From NCBI RefSeq assembly GCF_000004075.3, contig NC_026657.2:32086408-32150407 (forward strand): a DNA stretch of 64,000 nt, in the 5' to 3' direction. Positions within the stretch are counted from its first letter, which is position 1. Each line of letters opens with the position of its first letter. The stretch comes from Cucumis sativus. Its lineage: Eukaryota; Streptophyta; Magnoliopsida; Cucurbitales; Cucurbitaceae. The position numbers and the translations under genes are program-made. This document shows, piece after piece, positions 49,161 through 63,007 of the stretch. The notes beneath the pieces were generated by a model, which was not told the DNA's origin, searched no databases, and worked only from the letters and a program-made list of their open reading frames with translations.

Positions 49161-51553
49161 TTACTTCCTCTTGGATTTTTTGGAGGACTTTCGGTTCTCT
49201 AACTTCTTCTGAGCAGCTTCAAATTCTTCCTCCGTCGGTTCTGAGGCATCGCCTCCCCCATATTTAGATACTAAAGATGAGAACATGGAATCAAATCGGT
49301 CTTTCCTCTCATTTCTTCGCTGAGATATTATGGCATAAAGATCTGTTTCTGACTCTTTATTAGATCTGTATAAAAATCAAGGCACTAGGTAACCTTTGAT
49401 ATAAAACGAAATTTAGCTGATATAGAACTTAGTGTATCATCTTCATCAAAGTAATAAATATGCAGAGAAAACTCACTTCACCCTCTTCCTCAAAGGACTT
49501 GTCGGTGGTTTCGTTTCAGATATTTTCCTTGCCCATTTGTCGTAGGATTTTGTTGATTTTAGCTCGCCTAACAAAACAGAAGAAAAGATAGATTAGCACC
49601 ATCACATCTTAAGATTAGGTAACATAATCAATTTTTTTATATGCAAAAGACAAGTTCCAAGAAACGGAGCAAGATAATTCCTATAAAAGAAAGATGGATG
49701 CTCACCAGCAGTAATTGCCTCATCTAAGATGTCCTTGAACCGGTGTGAGTCAAGCTTGGGATCTGAACAAAGCATTGAGCAGAACAGCCTGCGGAAGATG
49801 AATTTTTTTAAAAAAAATCAACTTGCCATGTGTAGAAAAAAACAGGATAGTTGGAACATCGTCTTCACCTGTTCATATTACCCTTGAATTTCTTGAACAA
49901 ATCAATCAAATCTTTCTTCTCTGACTCAGAGCCTCTGTAATTTGCTTCAAATTCTTCTATATCAGCTTCAGTGACCTACAATTAAACATATATTATTGTG
50001 AACAAAATAGTTTCAACTTCAATGAGATTATAAAAGCATTGATATTTATATAAGGTGAAACCTTTTTGTACATGGTTCTGAAAAATTCATGAAGATTCTG
50101 AACAACTTCCCCTGCAAGGTCCTGATGTAAAAAGAACCAACAAAGATGTATTTAATCTTCACTCCCATATTTTAACATGCAATGAAACTATTCTCTGCTT
50201 TTCATAATGTTGTCCAGGAAGATGCAGTTCTTTCTACACCAACTTAAATAAAAATCAGTATGTACTTACGGCATCATCAATACAGCCAGTCTGATCATAA
50301 ACTGCACGCTTCTCCTCATCCCCAAGAATCGACATAACCTTTTGCAACTGCTGAAATTTCTCTTTCGCTTCCTAAGGGAGAAGAGTAATAGATAAACAAA
50401 CATTGATAACTTCTGATAGGGAAAAGAAAATACACCTATCAAAAATTAAATTAAATTAAGCTGAACTGAACTAAAATTTGCAGATGTTAGAATCGGCATT
50501 CACCTCATCTCCAGGGTTTTTATCAGGATGCAGGCGAAGTGCCAACTTATAGTATGCCTTCTTTATTTCCGGCTGAGAAGCTGTCCTCTCCACTCCAAGA
50601 ATCTGCAGGCATTATCATTAATCAAACTTAGGAAGTGAAGGACAACAACTGGAAACTACATTGTAGTGTTGCACTTAGTTAATAATATATTCTTTGACCC
50701 TCTACGTTCAGAATAATAAATTGTTGTAACTCATTATTAAAGTAGAAAGTACACGAAAGTTAAAAGTTCAAAATCCCGGTGGTCAAATAACAAGTATCAG
50801 TAAAAAAAAAAAAAAAAATTTTGAACAACTAAATTTGTGCAGGAAGTATTCTTAATTCACAATCCAAACAAACTACCAGAACATAAAGCCGAAACGAAAA
50901 CTAGGATCCTCTCCAGTTTCATTGATCTGGGCAACTGAATTCCTCACTCTTAACAGAACCAGAAAGCTAATCATTTACTCTGTCTCTCATTTTCTAAGCG
51001 TAGTTCAACTTCTTAGACAATGAACGAGTGGTTAGAGTAGTTTTCCCCCCTCCATATCCTTCTCTAGCGAACCTCTAACTCCCCTTTTCTTTTCATTTAA
51101 ACGCCATTAAGTGGTCCAATTAACTCTGCTTTTACCTCAAAACCATCCAATTCTCACCAAATTCAAGGTTAGGAATTTGAGCACGAACCATTTCCTCCTC
51201 CTAAAATTAGGGCTTAAACACCAACAGCTACACATCACGAGACGAAAACACCTATCACGATTATACGAAAACTCAAACCGTAAATAAACAAACCCTAAAC
51301 CCCCGTCCCTTCCCTTCGCAAAAGAAACAAAAAAAAAGCCCCTTCTATATTTAGGGCAAAAGAATCACGAGATAAAATGGCTAATCGAGCAACAGATATA
51401 AAGACAACAAAAATTTCCAGAACAGCTATAACACAAAGAAACAAACCATACCTGGTAGAGGCTATTCAGATTGGTGGAAGATTGGGTGGGAGTCTCAACT
51501 TGCTCTTCCTCCTCTTCATGGATCGGAACCCTAGATTTCTTCTTCTTCCCCAT
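49161..51553 (-). CDS. J-domain protein, DNAJC9-like
   Basis: Eight exons join in phase on the minus strand: 51553-51452, 50602-50504, 50371-50270, 50121-50062, 49975-49869, 49788-49706, 49567-49477 and 49365-49161, giving 282 residues. Residues about 30-95 are the J domain, with HPD at 59-61 in [11 protein letters not shown] followed by [12 protein letters not shown] Lys/Glu-rich C-terminal part follows ([20 protein letters not shown], then [10 protein letters not shown]), ending in a basic tail [11 protein letters not shown]. There is no Gly/Phe or zinc-finger region, so it is class C. Human DNAJC9 is an HSP70 co-chaperone for histones H3-H4; a nuclear histone role here is inference from family likeness plus two E2F-type promoter sites at 51711-51750. 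Arabidopsis At3g12170 is the likely homologue (from memory). Confidence 0.9.
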
Positions 51554-51710
51554 AGAAAATGGAGCAAAAGCTAAAATGAAAAAAGGAGAGTCGCAACAGA
51601 AAACGTAAGAAGTATAGGATTGAATGAAGAAGACGATGATTGCTTTGTTGGATTGATGAATTTGATACTCAATAAGCGAAAGAGAAAGACTCGATTTTTA
51701 TCCTTTTCTT

Positions 51711-51750
51711 TTTCCCGCCATGATTGGCTTTGGGTTCCTTCCTTTCCCGC
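51711..51750 (-). promoter_or_regulatory. Two E2F-type sites and a CCAAT box in the DNAJC9-like promoter
   Basis: TTTCCCGC occurs at 51711-51718 and at 51743-51750; both match the plant E2F consensus TTTSSCGC. An inverted CCAAT (ATTGG) lies between them at 51723-51727. They are about 160-200 bp upstream of the ATG, a typical position for E2F control of S-phase genes. Confidence 0.6.
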
Positions 51751-51799
51751 GCGATAATCTTCTACAAGTGAGTGTACCGTAAACTTCACTCTATATTTA

Positions 51800-53201
51800 A
51801 TCTGAACCCTTCATTTTCATTTAATGACACTTTATTTGTTCAGATAACATCGACGGTGGTAGTTTTACACCGTTGAATTTAGAAAAGAAAAATTTGTATG
51901 GATATCAAAAATTTGAAATTATTTACAAAATACACCAACAAGAAATTAAACAGCGAATTTGAGAGATTTGATAGATTGTATTATATCATCTTTCTTTGTA
52001 TTAACTTTATTTTGATTGTTTAAACAATTTTAGTAAAAGTTAACTGCAACCGATAAATTTAAGATTTATTAAAATTGCATCAGCTTTTAATTTTGAATAT
52101 CATTTTTTTTTTTATTTTAGTCTATTGTCACTTAAAATATTTAGGTTTAGTCATGTAATTTTAAAAAATATTGGAAACATACTTTCAAAGGGGGATAGAG
52201 ACTAAACCCTATTGAGAGTAAGGTAATTAAAGTGGAATAAGTATAGGCATTTAAAAATGAAAGTGGTAATTTAACCTTCTTATTTATTTTACCTCATTAG
52301 TAGTTATTGTTGCGGTTGTTTTAAAATTACCACGTCGACTAGTTTTACAATGATGAAAAACCACAATTGAGTATTTCCTAAACCTCAATTATTTGATTCT
52401 ACGGTTCTTTGAAATTAACTTAGGATCAAAATAGTACGGATTTGATGTGTAAACTATTTTAGTTAAAGAAAAAAATAGTAAATATTGTAGAAAAAATGAT
52501 AAAATAATAAAAACTATAACAAATAAGGAGTTTGAATAGTGTTGACAGTAGCTAACTGGAGAGTATAAAATAGTACGTGGTTATTATAGTATCATATGAT
52601 CTGCCCAAAACACCTCCTAGTACTCCACCGAATAAAATTTTCTGCACAAATATCTAAACAATGAATGTTCTGACTAAATTATAGGACCAAACTGAAACTT
52701 TCATAAACTAAATTAATTAACCTTTAAATCCAACATCTACGAGCTGTTATGTAACGTACCTACAAGAAAGTCTCTAGTTCCCATCGCAGATATCCACGTT
52801 CTGTCCATTTCCTCGAGGTAAAAGCCTTCATCTCAAGCTATTAGATGATTATTTCACCACCACCACCAGCAGATACCGTGACTTGTTTCAACCTCCAAGC
52901 CGACGAGAAATGCTAAAGTTATTGATATTGCAGCAGTTGCTCTGATACTATACTCTGTATGGTCAGAAAAATCTGGAAGTTGGGACTCTATGTGTAAAAA
53001 GAACTTCAGTTTTCACGTTTTCCCACAACACCACAGTATTCCAGAGTATGAATTAAAGGCTGATCTTGAACTGTTCTTCACACTCTTCCGAATCACATGC
53101 TACTTCAATTCATGTATAAAAGGCTTTTAGACTGCAGTATAGTAGCATGCTCAATGGTATCAGAAGATAAGAGAGCTTCGTACTATTTGTAGCTTCAAAG
53201 C
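51800..53201. other. Intergenic between DNAJC9-like promoter and PPR 3' flank
   Basis: AT-rich on the left. The right about 450 bp has more complex composition and probably includes the PPR 3' UTR. No additional gene recognised. Confidence 0.5.
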
Positions 53202-56200
53202 CTACCAGTAATCTCCACAAGAGCATACTCCCCCAACTATATTATGAAACCGGTTTTTGTCCCTTAGGATTACTGTTCTTGCATAAAGCCTCGACACAAA
53301 TTTGGCAAAACTGTGGCAATCCACGCAAATTCTAAGGTTTTTTATGACACGGATTGTTGTTCCTTCAGGAGTAGCAATCAGTCCAAATGCCAAAGCTAGC
53401 TTTTCACTATGGCCTAGAAGCACCTTCTCTTTCTGTTCCTCGTCCACATCATATAAAACACAACTCAAGTCAGGAACATAACCGTCTTCCTTGAATTTAA
53501 TGGATAATTCCTTTACTTTCTTTGCCACCTCTTCCCTTCTTGGATGAGTGTGATCACTTGCATGGAAAGTATGGACAATTTGATCAAGCTCTACCCAGCT
53601 GCGACCAGGCTCCTTTGTCACAGCTTTTTCTTGCATCAGGTCCCTAATATTTCTCATATCTTCCCATTTTCCTGCAGAAGCATATAGATTTGAGAGAATA
53701 ACATAGTTCCCCGCATTTTCAGGTTCTAACTCTAGAAGCTTCTGACCCACAATTATTCCAATTTCGACATCTGAGTGAACCCGACACGAACCTAATAGTG
53801 ATCCCCAAATAGCAGCGGTTGGCACAAAAGGCATCTTTTTTATGAAATCAAAAGCCTCTTCTACACGGCCAGCACGCCCAAGTAAATCAACAACACAACC
53901 ATAATGCCCAATATCTGGTTCAATTCCATCCTTTCCATTTACCATGTTATAGAAGATTTCAAGCCCCATATCTTCCAACTGTCCATGACTGCAACCAGAT
54001 AAAACAGCCAAATATGTGATGCTGTCGGGTTTAACTTTATTTTCTTCTCTCATCAGTTTAAAAAGTTCAAGCACCTCTCTCGCCATTCCATGTTTACTAT
54101 ACCCGACAAGCATTGCATTCCATGATATGCAAGTTCTCTCAGGCATGCTATCAAAAATTCTCCTGGCATAGCAGACATTCCCACATTTTGAGTACATATC
54201 GATAAGAGAATTCAGAAGAACAACATAGGAATACTGTCCAGACCGAAGGACATGGCTGTGCACTTGCTTGCCGTGATTGAGTGCAGCAAGTCCGGATAAG
54301 GCAGTTAAGACACTAGCATAAGTTACAGAATTTGAATTCATTCCTTCAATTTGCAATTGACGAAATAGTTTCAATGCTTCTTCGTCAAGACCCATTTGAG
54401 CATAACCAGATATGATAGCAGTACACGCAACAACATCTCTTTCTGGCAAGCAATGGAAAACTCCATGAGCATCACAAATTCTACCCGATTTTGCATACAT
54501 ATCAAGAAGTGAACTGCCAACAAACATGTGGGACTCATAATTTCTTTTGATGGCAATGGAATGAATTTGTCTACCAGTTTCAAATCCCAAACTACCGTAG
54601 CAAGAAGTAAGTATGGTAGCGAAAGTGAAATGGTTTGGTTCTGTATCTGCAAAAATGACCATTTTATCAACATATTAAAAGTGATCCAAGACAACTGAGA
54701 TCATCTAATCAATATTTTCTTTTCCATCATCATTTCACCCAAGAAGGAAATTTAGGGATTAACCAAACAATTGAAAAAAAAGGCTTTGCACGTGAACCAT
54801 TGAGAAGAACTAGGAACCCAAGAATGAAGATCCCTCCTCCCTGGACGAACAGAAAAATCCACCAATGAAGCTTAATATGTGGCATTTCCTTACTTAATAA
54901 TGGCCACTAAAACCCAAGGTTAAAGGGGGAGGAAGGGCCATCAACGTGGGAAAGAAGGAAGCCACCAAATGAAGCATCGTGAAAGACAAATTATATAAAT
55001 CAGATAATAGAGAGCGAAATGGTTTCTCAGCTAGTTACCAAATGTCTTCCCAGCCCACCACATTTCAAACATAGATGAAAGTTAAACCAAAGGTACCACC
55101 AAAGAGCTTTCCTTGTGCGTCTAGAAGTGCCTTTTGAAACCTCAATCAAGGTCCACTAGAAAGGGTGAGTACCATATTTGCTTGCAACAGCCTTATGCCA
55201 AAGGGTATAAGATTCATGGGAGAAATGCCAAAACCACTAACCAAAAAATCATTTCATCGTGCTTCCTAAGATTACCAATGCTTAGCCTTCAGAGCTCCTT
55301 TGGCTTCGTTGCAACACTCCAATTCAAGAGATGAGAACCTTTACCTTCACCATTACCTTCTCCTCCAAAGAAGTCCCTCGTGCCTTTTACTAAGGATTAA
55401 CTGACCAACACCAGAATCTTAAAGAACGATAGGGAATACGCTGGAATTCTGCTCAAACTGACTAGCTCAAGGCAAGTCTTCCTCCTTTTGAAAAGTAATT
55501 AGTGTTTTAAAAAGAAAAATGTTTTTGAACTTTTTCCACAACAAAGTTCAATAATGGCTCACTCCTAGGATTATGATCAAGAGAGACCTAGATAAGAAGG
55601 AAAGTCCCAATCCCACAACTCAACCAAGAAACTAATCTACCGAGTTTAGAAGGATAGCAGTTAATCTCCAACGATAAACATTCTCCCCATTAATCTTTAA
55701 ACCCGACAAAGTTCCAACAAAAGATAAGAAAGGATTAAGATGAGAGAGAAAAATGGAATCAACGGTGAACTGTTAGTGAGGCAAGACCAGCTTATCTTTC
55801 CACCTTTAAGAGCATTTCTTCAACCCCCTGATAAATGATTCTCCCAGAAAATCCACCACAAGCAAAACCAGAAAAGGAGAAATAGGATCTCCTCGTATTA
55901 GGCCTATAGAGGGATAAAACTTGCCGCTAAGTTTAGCAACTCCAAATCCTTGTATCAACATGGATTATCCTCATAGTAAATGCAACTCCAAATCCACGCT
56001 TTCCACTTGTATCCAAAACCTTTAATTTCTTACGTACAACTTTCTCTAAAGAGAACTGAGTCCGCATAATCATAATCAAAACGAATTTTAATGCAATCCC
56101 CTTTTGTTTACAATTTTTGCAGTTGTCAATCGCCTCGTTAGCTATAAGAGATTGATCCAATGACTGTGACAACAATAAACGCACCTTGAATCTCAGAGAT

Positions 56201-57141
56201 CATCCTTGAGACTTTCTGTAATCTATCTCCTAGAACTTTGACAAGGGTTTTGTATACATAGGTAATCAAACTATCTCCAGACCACTCTATTTATTTCTTT
56301 TTACATCCATTAGTATTTATGCAAGCTCGTATGGACCTTGACTGATCTCATGGAACAATTGGAACTCCCATTATTAGTCTATTACAATAATAATGTCGCT
56401 TGTATCTCAATAATAATTCTAATATCTTTCCAAACAATATTCCTAACACATTATTTTTCAGCACCAAGTCTTCTTTGTCAATAAAATCCACGAAGAGGGA
56501 GGTCTATTTTTTTGGGGCTCCTAGATTAACAGATAATATCCGTGCAATCCATAAAACAAGGAGTACAAAATGTTAATTCTAAGGAAAGAAAACCAGATTA
56601 TACCTCTCAGATGAACGTTCACTCACAAACGCACTTACACAAATAGAATGAAAGCAAAACAAAGAGTACCTGATCTTAACATTTCCACAAACAGATTCAA
56701 GGCTTCAAAGGCAAAACCTCTTTGCGAATAAGCCGAAATCATCGCAGTCCAAGAAACCACATTCTTCTGGGGCATTTCATCAAACATTTCCCGCGCATCA
56801 CCTAAACAGTCACACTTATTGTACAACACAATCAACCTCGTTCTGAGGTACACGGAAGGCAAATAACAAGTTTTTATCATGTGGGTATGAACTCTTTGGC
56901 CTTCTCTAATAGCCCTTTGACTAACACACTCATTCAAGATTGTATCATAACCTTCGAACTTCACTTCACGGCCTAAAATGGCCATTTGCAGCAATGCTTC
57001 CTTCAATTGGCCACTGGAACACAGAGTTTTCAAGTTGGGTGACGGTGAAAATGATATTTGGCGGGAGAATGTGTATCGAGAAACTGGAGACAAGAATAGA
57101 TGTCTGACATGAGAGTACACGCAAAAGCTTTTCCTTGGCAT
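53202..57141 (-). CDS. Pentatricopeptide repeat protein, PLS class with E/E+/DYW ending
   Basis: Two exons on the minus strand, 57141-56670 and 54646-53202, join in phase 1 to give 638 residues. The junction restores the PPR text EMLRSDTEPNHFTFAT. PPR blocks run from about 50 to 450 (GREVKFEGYDTILNECV, NVVSWTAMISAYSQRG, DVVACTAIISGYAQMGLDEE, CISWNAMLVGYSKHG, IGHYGCVVDLLGRAGR). The E region and PG box (VTKEPGRSWVELD) follow, then a DYW cytidine-deaminase-like domain with HSEK (570-573), CVDCH (598-602) and terminal CSCGDYW. The HxE and zinc-binding residues are intact, so C-to-U RNA editing in mitochondria or plastids is expected. The N-terminus is basic and Ser-rich, as in a transit peptide. 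Closest in memory is At3g13770. The 2.0-kb intron carries a decayed LINE in the same orientation. Confidence 0.92.
54790..56330 (-). mobile_element. Decayed LINE (L1-type) reverse transcriptase relic in the PPR intron
   Basis: Conceptual translation of the minus strand, switching frames across stops, gives RT blocks in the right order from high to low coordinate: SLITYVYKTLVKVLGDRLQK with ISEIQGAF (about 56180-56270), QSLIANEAIDNCKNCKQKG (about 56090-56160), GKFYPSIGLIRGDPISPFL (about 55870-55930), SGLKING (about 55700-55720), then the post-RT block ending AEKPFRSLLSDLYNLSF (about 54980-55050). These match plant non-LTR elements as recalled. Stops and frameshifts are abundant, and no endonuclease or ORF1 was seen, so it is dead and 5'-truncated. 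Ends are approximate; target duplications were not found. Confidence 0.75.
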
Positions 57142-60100
57142 TCTCTCTCAAGTGTTTTTAAAAAAAATTTAAACTTTGTCTCTCCTTATGATTTTAACTA
57201 AGAGGTTTATTCATCAATGGCCTCATGGTTCCTAATTTATGACTATCAAAATGGGTAAACTCAAACTCAAAGCATAATTAAAGAGTTTGAATCTTAGTTG
57301 AAACTGCAACTCAAATGAGACCGCAAATGGGACAAATGGCCGTTAAAGGGATTTCATTATCTAAACTAAAATAAAATAGTAAATATTCAAAATTTTCACC
57401 AAATCCTTCCTTTGGAACTTTTAATTTAAATAAAAGTTGTCAAGACGTTCCATAATTTTATGCAAAAAGATAAATAATTTTTTTGCACACATCAACTACA
57501 TAGGATGATTGAACCACTAACCTCTAGGAATATAGGTCATACCAAAGCCAAACTTTTGTAAAAAGAAATATAATTAATGATGTAATGCAAAAGTTTATGA
57601 TTTCAAATATAAAAGATGTTTAAACATATTATTATCGTTAATACTGCAAAAGTAATGAAATGAAATTGGTAGAATTGAACCCAACAAATTAAATCATAGC
57701 CTCAAACAATATATCCTAATTTGAGGGAAATAATTGGATTACTAGATATAGGTAAAAGGAAGGGTAGATTTAGGGAAAATGAAAGCATGTGGGGGGTGAA
57801 ATCAATGTATCATAAAAAATGATGAAACACAAATTGAAAGCGTTTTGGTGCAACACAACACATGTGCTTCATTGCCTCATTCATCACCCACCCTTTATTT
57901 ACACAAAACTATTGTACTATTTTCTCCTCTACTATAAGTATAACCCCCAACTACTTTATTGCATTTATTAACCACAATGTAATGTTATGTTGTCTTTTTA
58001 AATCAAACCTTTCTAATTATTTTATGCTATCTCTTCACCCTTTTTTCCGAATTTTTTTTCCTATTCATCATAAATATTCAATTTATTTTAGGATCAAAAC
58101 TTTAAGATTAAACTTAACTCACCCACCCAAATGCTAAATAAAAAAGAAGCTAAGATACATAACCTAACCCTAACAAGACAATTTAAAAACTTGGAAAATT
58201 TTATATATGTTTAATTTACACATCTTAAGGAAATATTCTTACTTTACAAGTGATTCAAGTGAAAAAATAATAACGTTGTAGAAAAGAAAGAATGTAATGA
58301 ATGGAGAAGAGAGAGAGGAATGGTTTAAAGTAAGAGTATATATGATAATGGTCAAAAATATAAAGGACATCATTTGAAAATAGTGCACACCTTGGCTCCC
58401 ACCATCTAAAGTTTGTAGAAAGCAACACAAAAAGACCAAATATGTCTTCATTTTCACTTTTATAATTATATACAATTACTTACTGTAATTCATGAACCAT
58501 AAAATATTTGTATAATGTAGTTTATTATGTAACGATAGACAAATTGTGATATTTGGAATAAACCAAAAAATTGGGAGAGAAGAGAGGTGTCCATGAGGAA
58601 TAAAGGTGAGAGATCAAAGCACATGTGTTCGTTGGGCAAATTGGAGAGAATAATATACATAGTTCTCACAAAGTCAATAAGCTATGGTATATTTATGGAG
58701 GGGTCCTTTCTTACTCTTAATCTACTAGAGATGAGACACACATTCATCATATGGTCATCCACATGACATAATTATTCTGTTTTTGGGTCTTTTTTTTTCT
58801 ATTTGGAAGATTGTGAATGTGTTGTGTTTTTTGGTTCCAACTTAGTTGTGAATGTTAATTAACATTTTTCTTTTATTCCAAATATTAAATTGAAGTCCAT
58901 TTTTATTTTCGTCTCGACACCAAACTAATTAGAATTAGAATTGAGCGGATGACATATTTTTGTGTAAATTTTATATTAAACTACTCTTCCATACTCAAAA
59001 TCTAAGATTATAAATTATAGTAATATTTCATTATAGATCAATCCTTCAACAATTATCTTCACTTATAAATTTAGAAAATTATAAAAAAAAATCAATATTA
59101 AATAGAGATGGAAAAAATGACCAAGAAATCGAAAGAGAGATAATGTGTACAAACCTTCGTGTTGTGCTAAATTCTTCTAATTTAAAATGTACTAACAAAA
59201 AGTCGTAGATTTTGAATTTTCACCCAATTTTATAAGAACATCTCACGTATTATTTATCGATGGTGTTTACTCGCATTCCATGTGTGGTTTGACTTCTTTA
59301 GGAAATGTTAAATTATGCCTTTGTTGGCCTCCATATTCTCTAGCTAGTTAGATGGCAAATGAGAATTTTTAACATTTAAGGGATTAAAATTGAGAAGGGA
59401 GTATATTATATATTTGATTTTGTATATGTTATAATTATATGTAAAATATACATAGACTTAATTTTAAAGAAATGTAATGAAGGGAAGGAGAAGATACTTT
59501 TTAAGAACACATATATTCAAAGAAAAAACATGTAAGAATGTCATAATATAATCCTATATAATACATTAGGAACATCTTGATCATAATATTCTAATTTATG
59601 TATGTGAAAAATTGGATTGAAATATACATGGTTTTGTACAATAGTTTAAAAGTGGGATTAAATCCAAGGTGATGGTGATGTGATCCTTCTAGGAAGATGG
59701 TGAAAGTGGTTTGAACAAAAAGAAAAAGCTTCTTCCTTTTTAAGTTTTCCTCCATTTGCATGTCTTTTACAAAGCTATTATTATTATTATTAGGTAGAGA
59801 GAGAAGAGAAAAATAATTATAATCATAATCATAATATGGCCGGACCTACGTAAATCCTATTTGTATATTGAAATTGGTCCACAAAATCATTCATCCAACC
59901 CATTTACATTTTCATCCTATAAATGAACTTTTTAAATTGTGTTTTTCCAAATTCATATGATCCAAAATCATTTTATTATTAATATTTCAATTTCGTTTCA
60001 GTTTGCTCTTTAGATTTAACTTCTTTTAAGATACAAAAGTATATCATTTATTCGTAAAAAGCTAAAATCTATAATTGGGTCCTTATAAAAAGATAAAAAT

Positions 60101-61284
60101 CTATATTTTATGTTGAATGTTTAAACAATTTTAAGGATTAATTAATTTAATTTAGAATTATTGATTTTGTTTAGGAATTAAACTTTAGTTTTTGGGATTA
60201 ATTTCAATTATGACGTACTAAATGAAATGCAAGTTTATATCAACTTAGTGTATGTATAATAATAAGTAAGAATTTATGTCTTTTTCACTTTTAAATTTAA
60301 AGTAGATTTATTTAGTCTCCAATATATATTTTTAAATTCTATTTTTTTTAAATGCACTCTTTTTAATCTAAGTTTTTTAGTTAAAAAGTTCATTAACTCA
60401 CTTGAAAAAAAGATCGAAAATAATCTTTTATAATTTTTAATTTCACATAATTATTTCCAAAAGTGTTTAAATGGACTAAGAAAATGTATTTTTTTAAAAT
60501 TCAAGAATGAAAACTTAAAAATTAAAAATGGTCAAGGGCAAATGCACCAATCCTTCAATTTTTGGGACTAAAAACATATCTCATGATTTAATCTTTTATA
60601 TGGCTTGTTTTTTTTTTTTTTTATCTCAATCCTAAAAAAATTCACTATTATATTTTCTTTAACAAAAGTGTTGAATTAACGTAGGATGGAAAAGATTAAT
60701 TTAATTAATTACCATACTGATTTATGATTTATCAATCACACCTTGGAAATACTTTCTATTGAATTTTTTAGAAATTCTCTTCTTACTATTTTAAAATTTT
60801 AAAACAATGGCTAATGCTTTTAAACACTTCTATAGATGAAAAAAAAAAAGGAATTAAATGTGAAAAAAGTGTAATCCCAATAAAGATGCATGGATGTGTG
60901 TAATTTATCTAGGAATAAGATATTGGGTTGATTTGATGGGTGGGACATCCATGTTTCTATAAACACTTTTTTCTTTTTAATTTACAATTTATATCTATAT
61001 ATATAACTTTGTATGTTGAAAAGTGGGACCTAATTTAATTAATCAATTAGCCATAATTATTAACTAATGGTACTATCTTAAGATCTTCTCTTGGCAATTA
61101 ACGATTCTTTTAAGGAATAAATTGTATTTGCATTATGAACAAAAATTTACCTACTTGATTTGATAGCATAAACGTCAAAATTAATCTTTTTTAGCAGAAT
61201 CTCTTTATTAACTTTATTTATGCACACATCCATATGAGAGTCAATACCATTTTTAAAGTGGCTTAACACCTAAGCAAAATATTT

Positions 61285-61312
61285 ATATATATATATACAC
61301 ACACACACATAT
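61285..61312. repeat. Compound (TA)n(CA)n microsatellite
   Basis: A TA run passes directly into ACACACACAC and back to ATATAT. Confidence 0.85.
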
Positions 61313-62983
61313 ATATCTCCAAATATTGAGTGAATTACACTATTACATAATTGGTATTCCTACAAATATTTTACGTTTTTTTGTAATATTCCATGATAAT
61401 ACTACTGTCTAAATTAAAAGAATTAACATCAATTTTTTAAAATTTTACTTCATTTTATATTGATTAATTTAAGTTGATATTTCATTTTAATAACAAAAAC
61501 ACACCTTCAAAATAGTTATAGTGATTTTTGTATCTTTTAGTTGGAATTATATTCATATGTTAATTGAGTTCTTTCACTTTCGTGTAATAATAGTTTGAGT
61601 AGTTGATAAATTAAATTGTAAGAAATAATTTAGGGATAGATTTTAAATAATTAATCCTCTTGAAAAGTAATTTATTTAAAGAATATGATTTTGTTTGTTG
61701 TGACATGTGAGAGTAAAAGTAAATATCTACATTTTACTTTTGGAATATATAATTATTGATCTCAAAATGAAAAATAATTGTTTCAAATATTTTTACAATA
61801 AGGTTATTCATGTAAGAATTGAACCATTGAAAACATAACTTTTAAGAGACAGTAAAGTAGTAAATATACTCTCTTTTTTCCCCTCAAATTGTAGACCCCT
61901 AGATTTTCTTGAGAAAAAAATACACATAATTAGTGGTTTAATTAATTTACTCAATTACCAAGTGAATCCATTATTATTCTCCATTAAAGTATAATTATTC
62001 TAACATTTTCAATATATTAAGTCCAGTAGTCTTTTTCTTTTGGAGAGTCAACTACCGTTCTTTTAAATTATCTTAAACTATATCACAACGTTGAATTAGG
62101 AAGATTTCTACATCTAATTTTATCTATCTCGGATTCTAAATCTTAGGTTTGGAGTCTTATGTTCCAAGATCATATCCTATATTATTTGTCATATTTATAA
62201 TTATTTCTTATATGCTATTTTGGTAATAACTTATTTGAAGTAGTTATATATATAATATTTTTTTAGATAAACTAATTATTTCTTATTTTTATCTTGACAA
62301 TAGTAACCATGTTTCATTATGTAATGACACTTATTTTACTTAATTAATTTAATAGACCCTAGATTATTGTTGTTGTTATCTTCAACCTTTAGACATTTAC
62401 TTGACCACAATGATATATGGTAGACGTAGACCCTAATTGATGTATCTTTTACATCATGTTATATTTTGTTATTGAATAAAATGTAATATCTCTATTTCTA
62501 TGATAGTTACACATAAATGATTATATTATATATATATTCGGTTGTCAATTATTATTTTTCAACATTTATTGATCAACGCAATGAATGAAGATGAAAAGAA
62601 CAGTTCTTTTCTTTTATTGGAGAGAGAGAAGTGAATACATACATAATATATATATCTGTGAATAGAAAATGAAATGGAAGCAAAAGGTAGTGGGGAATGG
62701 GGGAGACATAATTGTCCCCTCAATGTAATGGAATGTGAATACAAATATGAAGATTAAAGATATAAATTATATATAAGTCACACACACACACAGTTCCATA
62801 ACTCATACACAATATTATTATTCTCTTTTACACAGATATATATTGTATGTTTTGTCTCTTTCATACTTCACACACTCCTTTACATACTTTTAACTCTCTC
62901 TTTTTTACTATTATTTTTAATTATAAAACCTTAAAAACACTTTATATATAAATATTAGTTCATGATCTCCTCATTGGAAAGAG

Positions 62984-63007
62984 GAGGAAGAAGAAGAAGA
63001 AGAAGAA
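62984..63007. repeat. (GAA)n microsatellite
   Basis: Seven or so GAA triplets following GGAAAGAGGAG. Confidence 0.85.
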
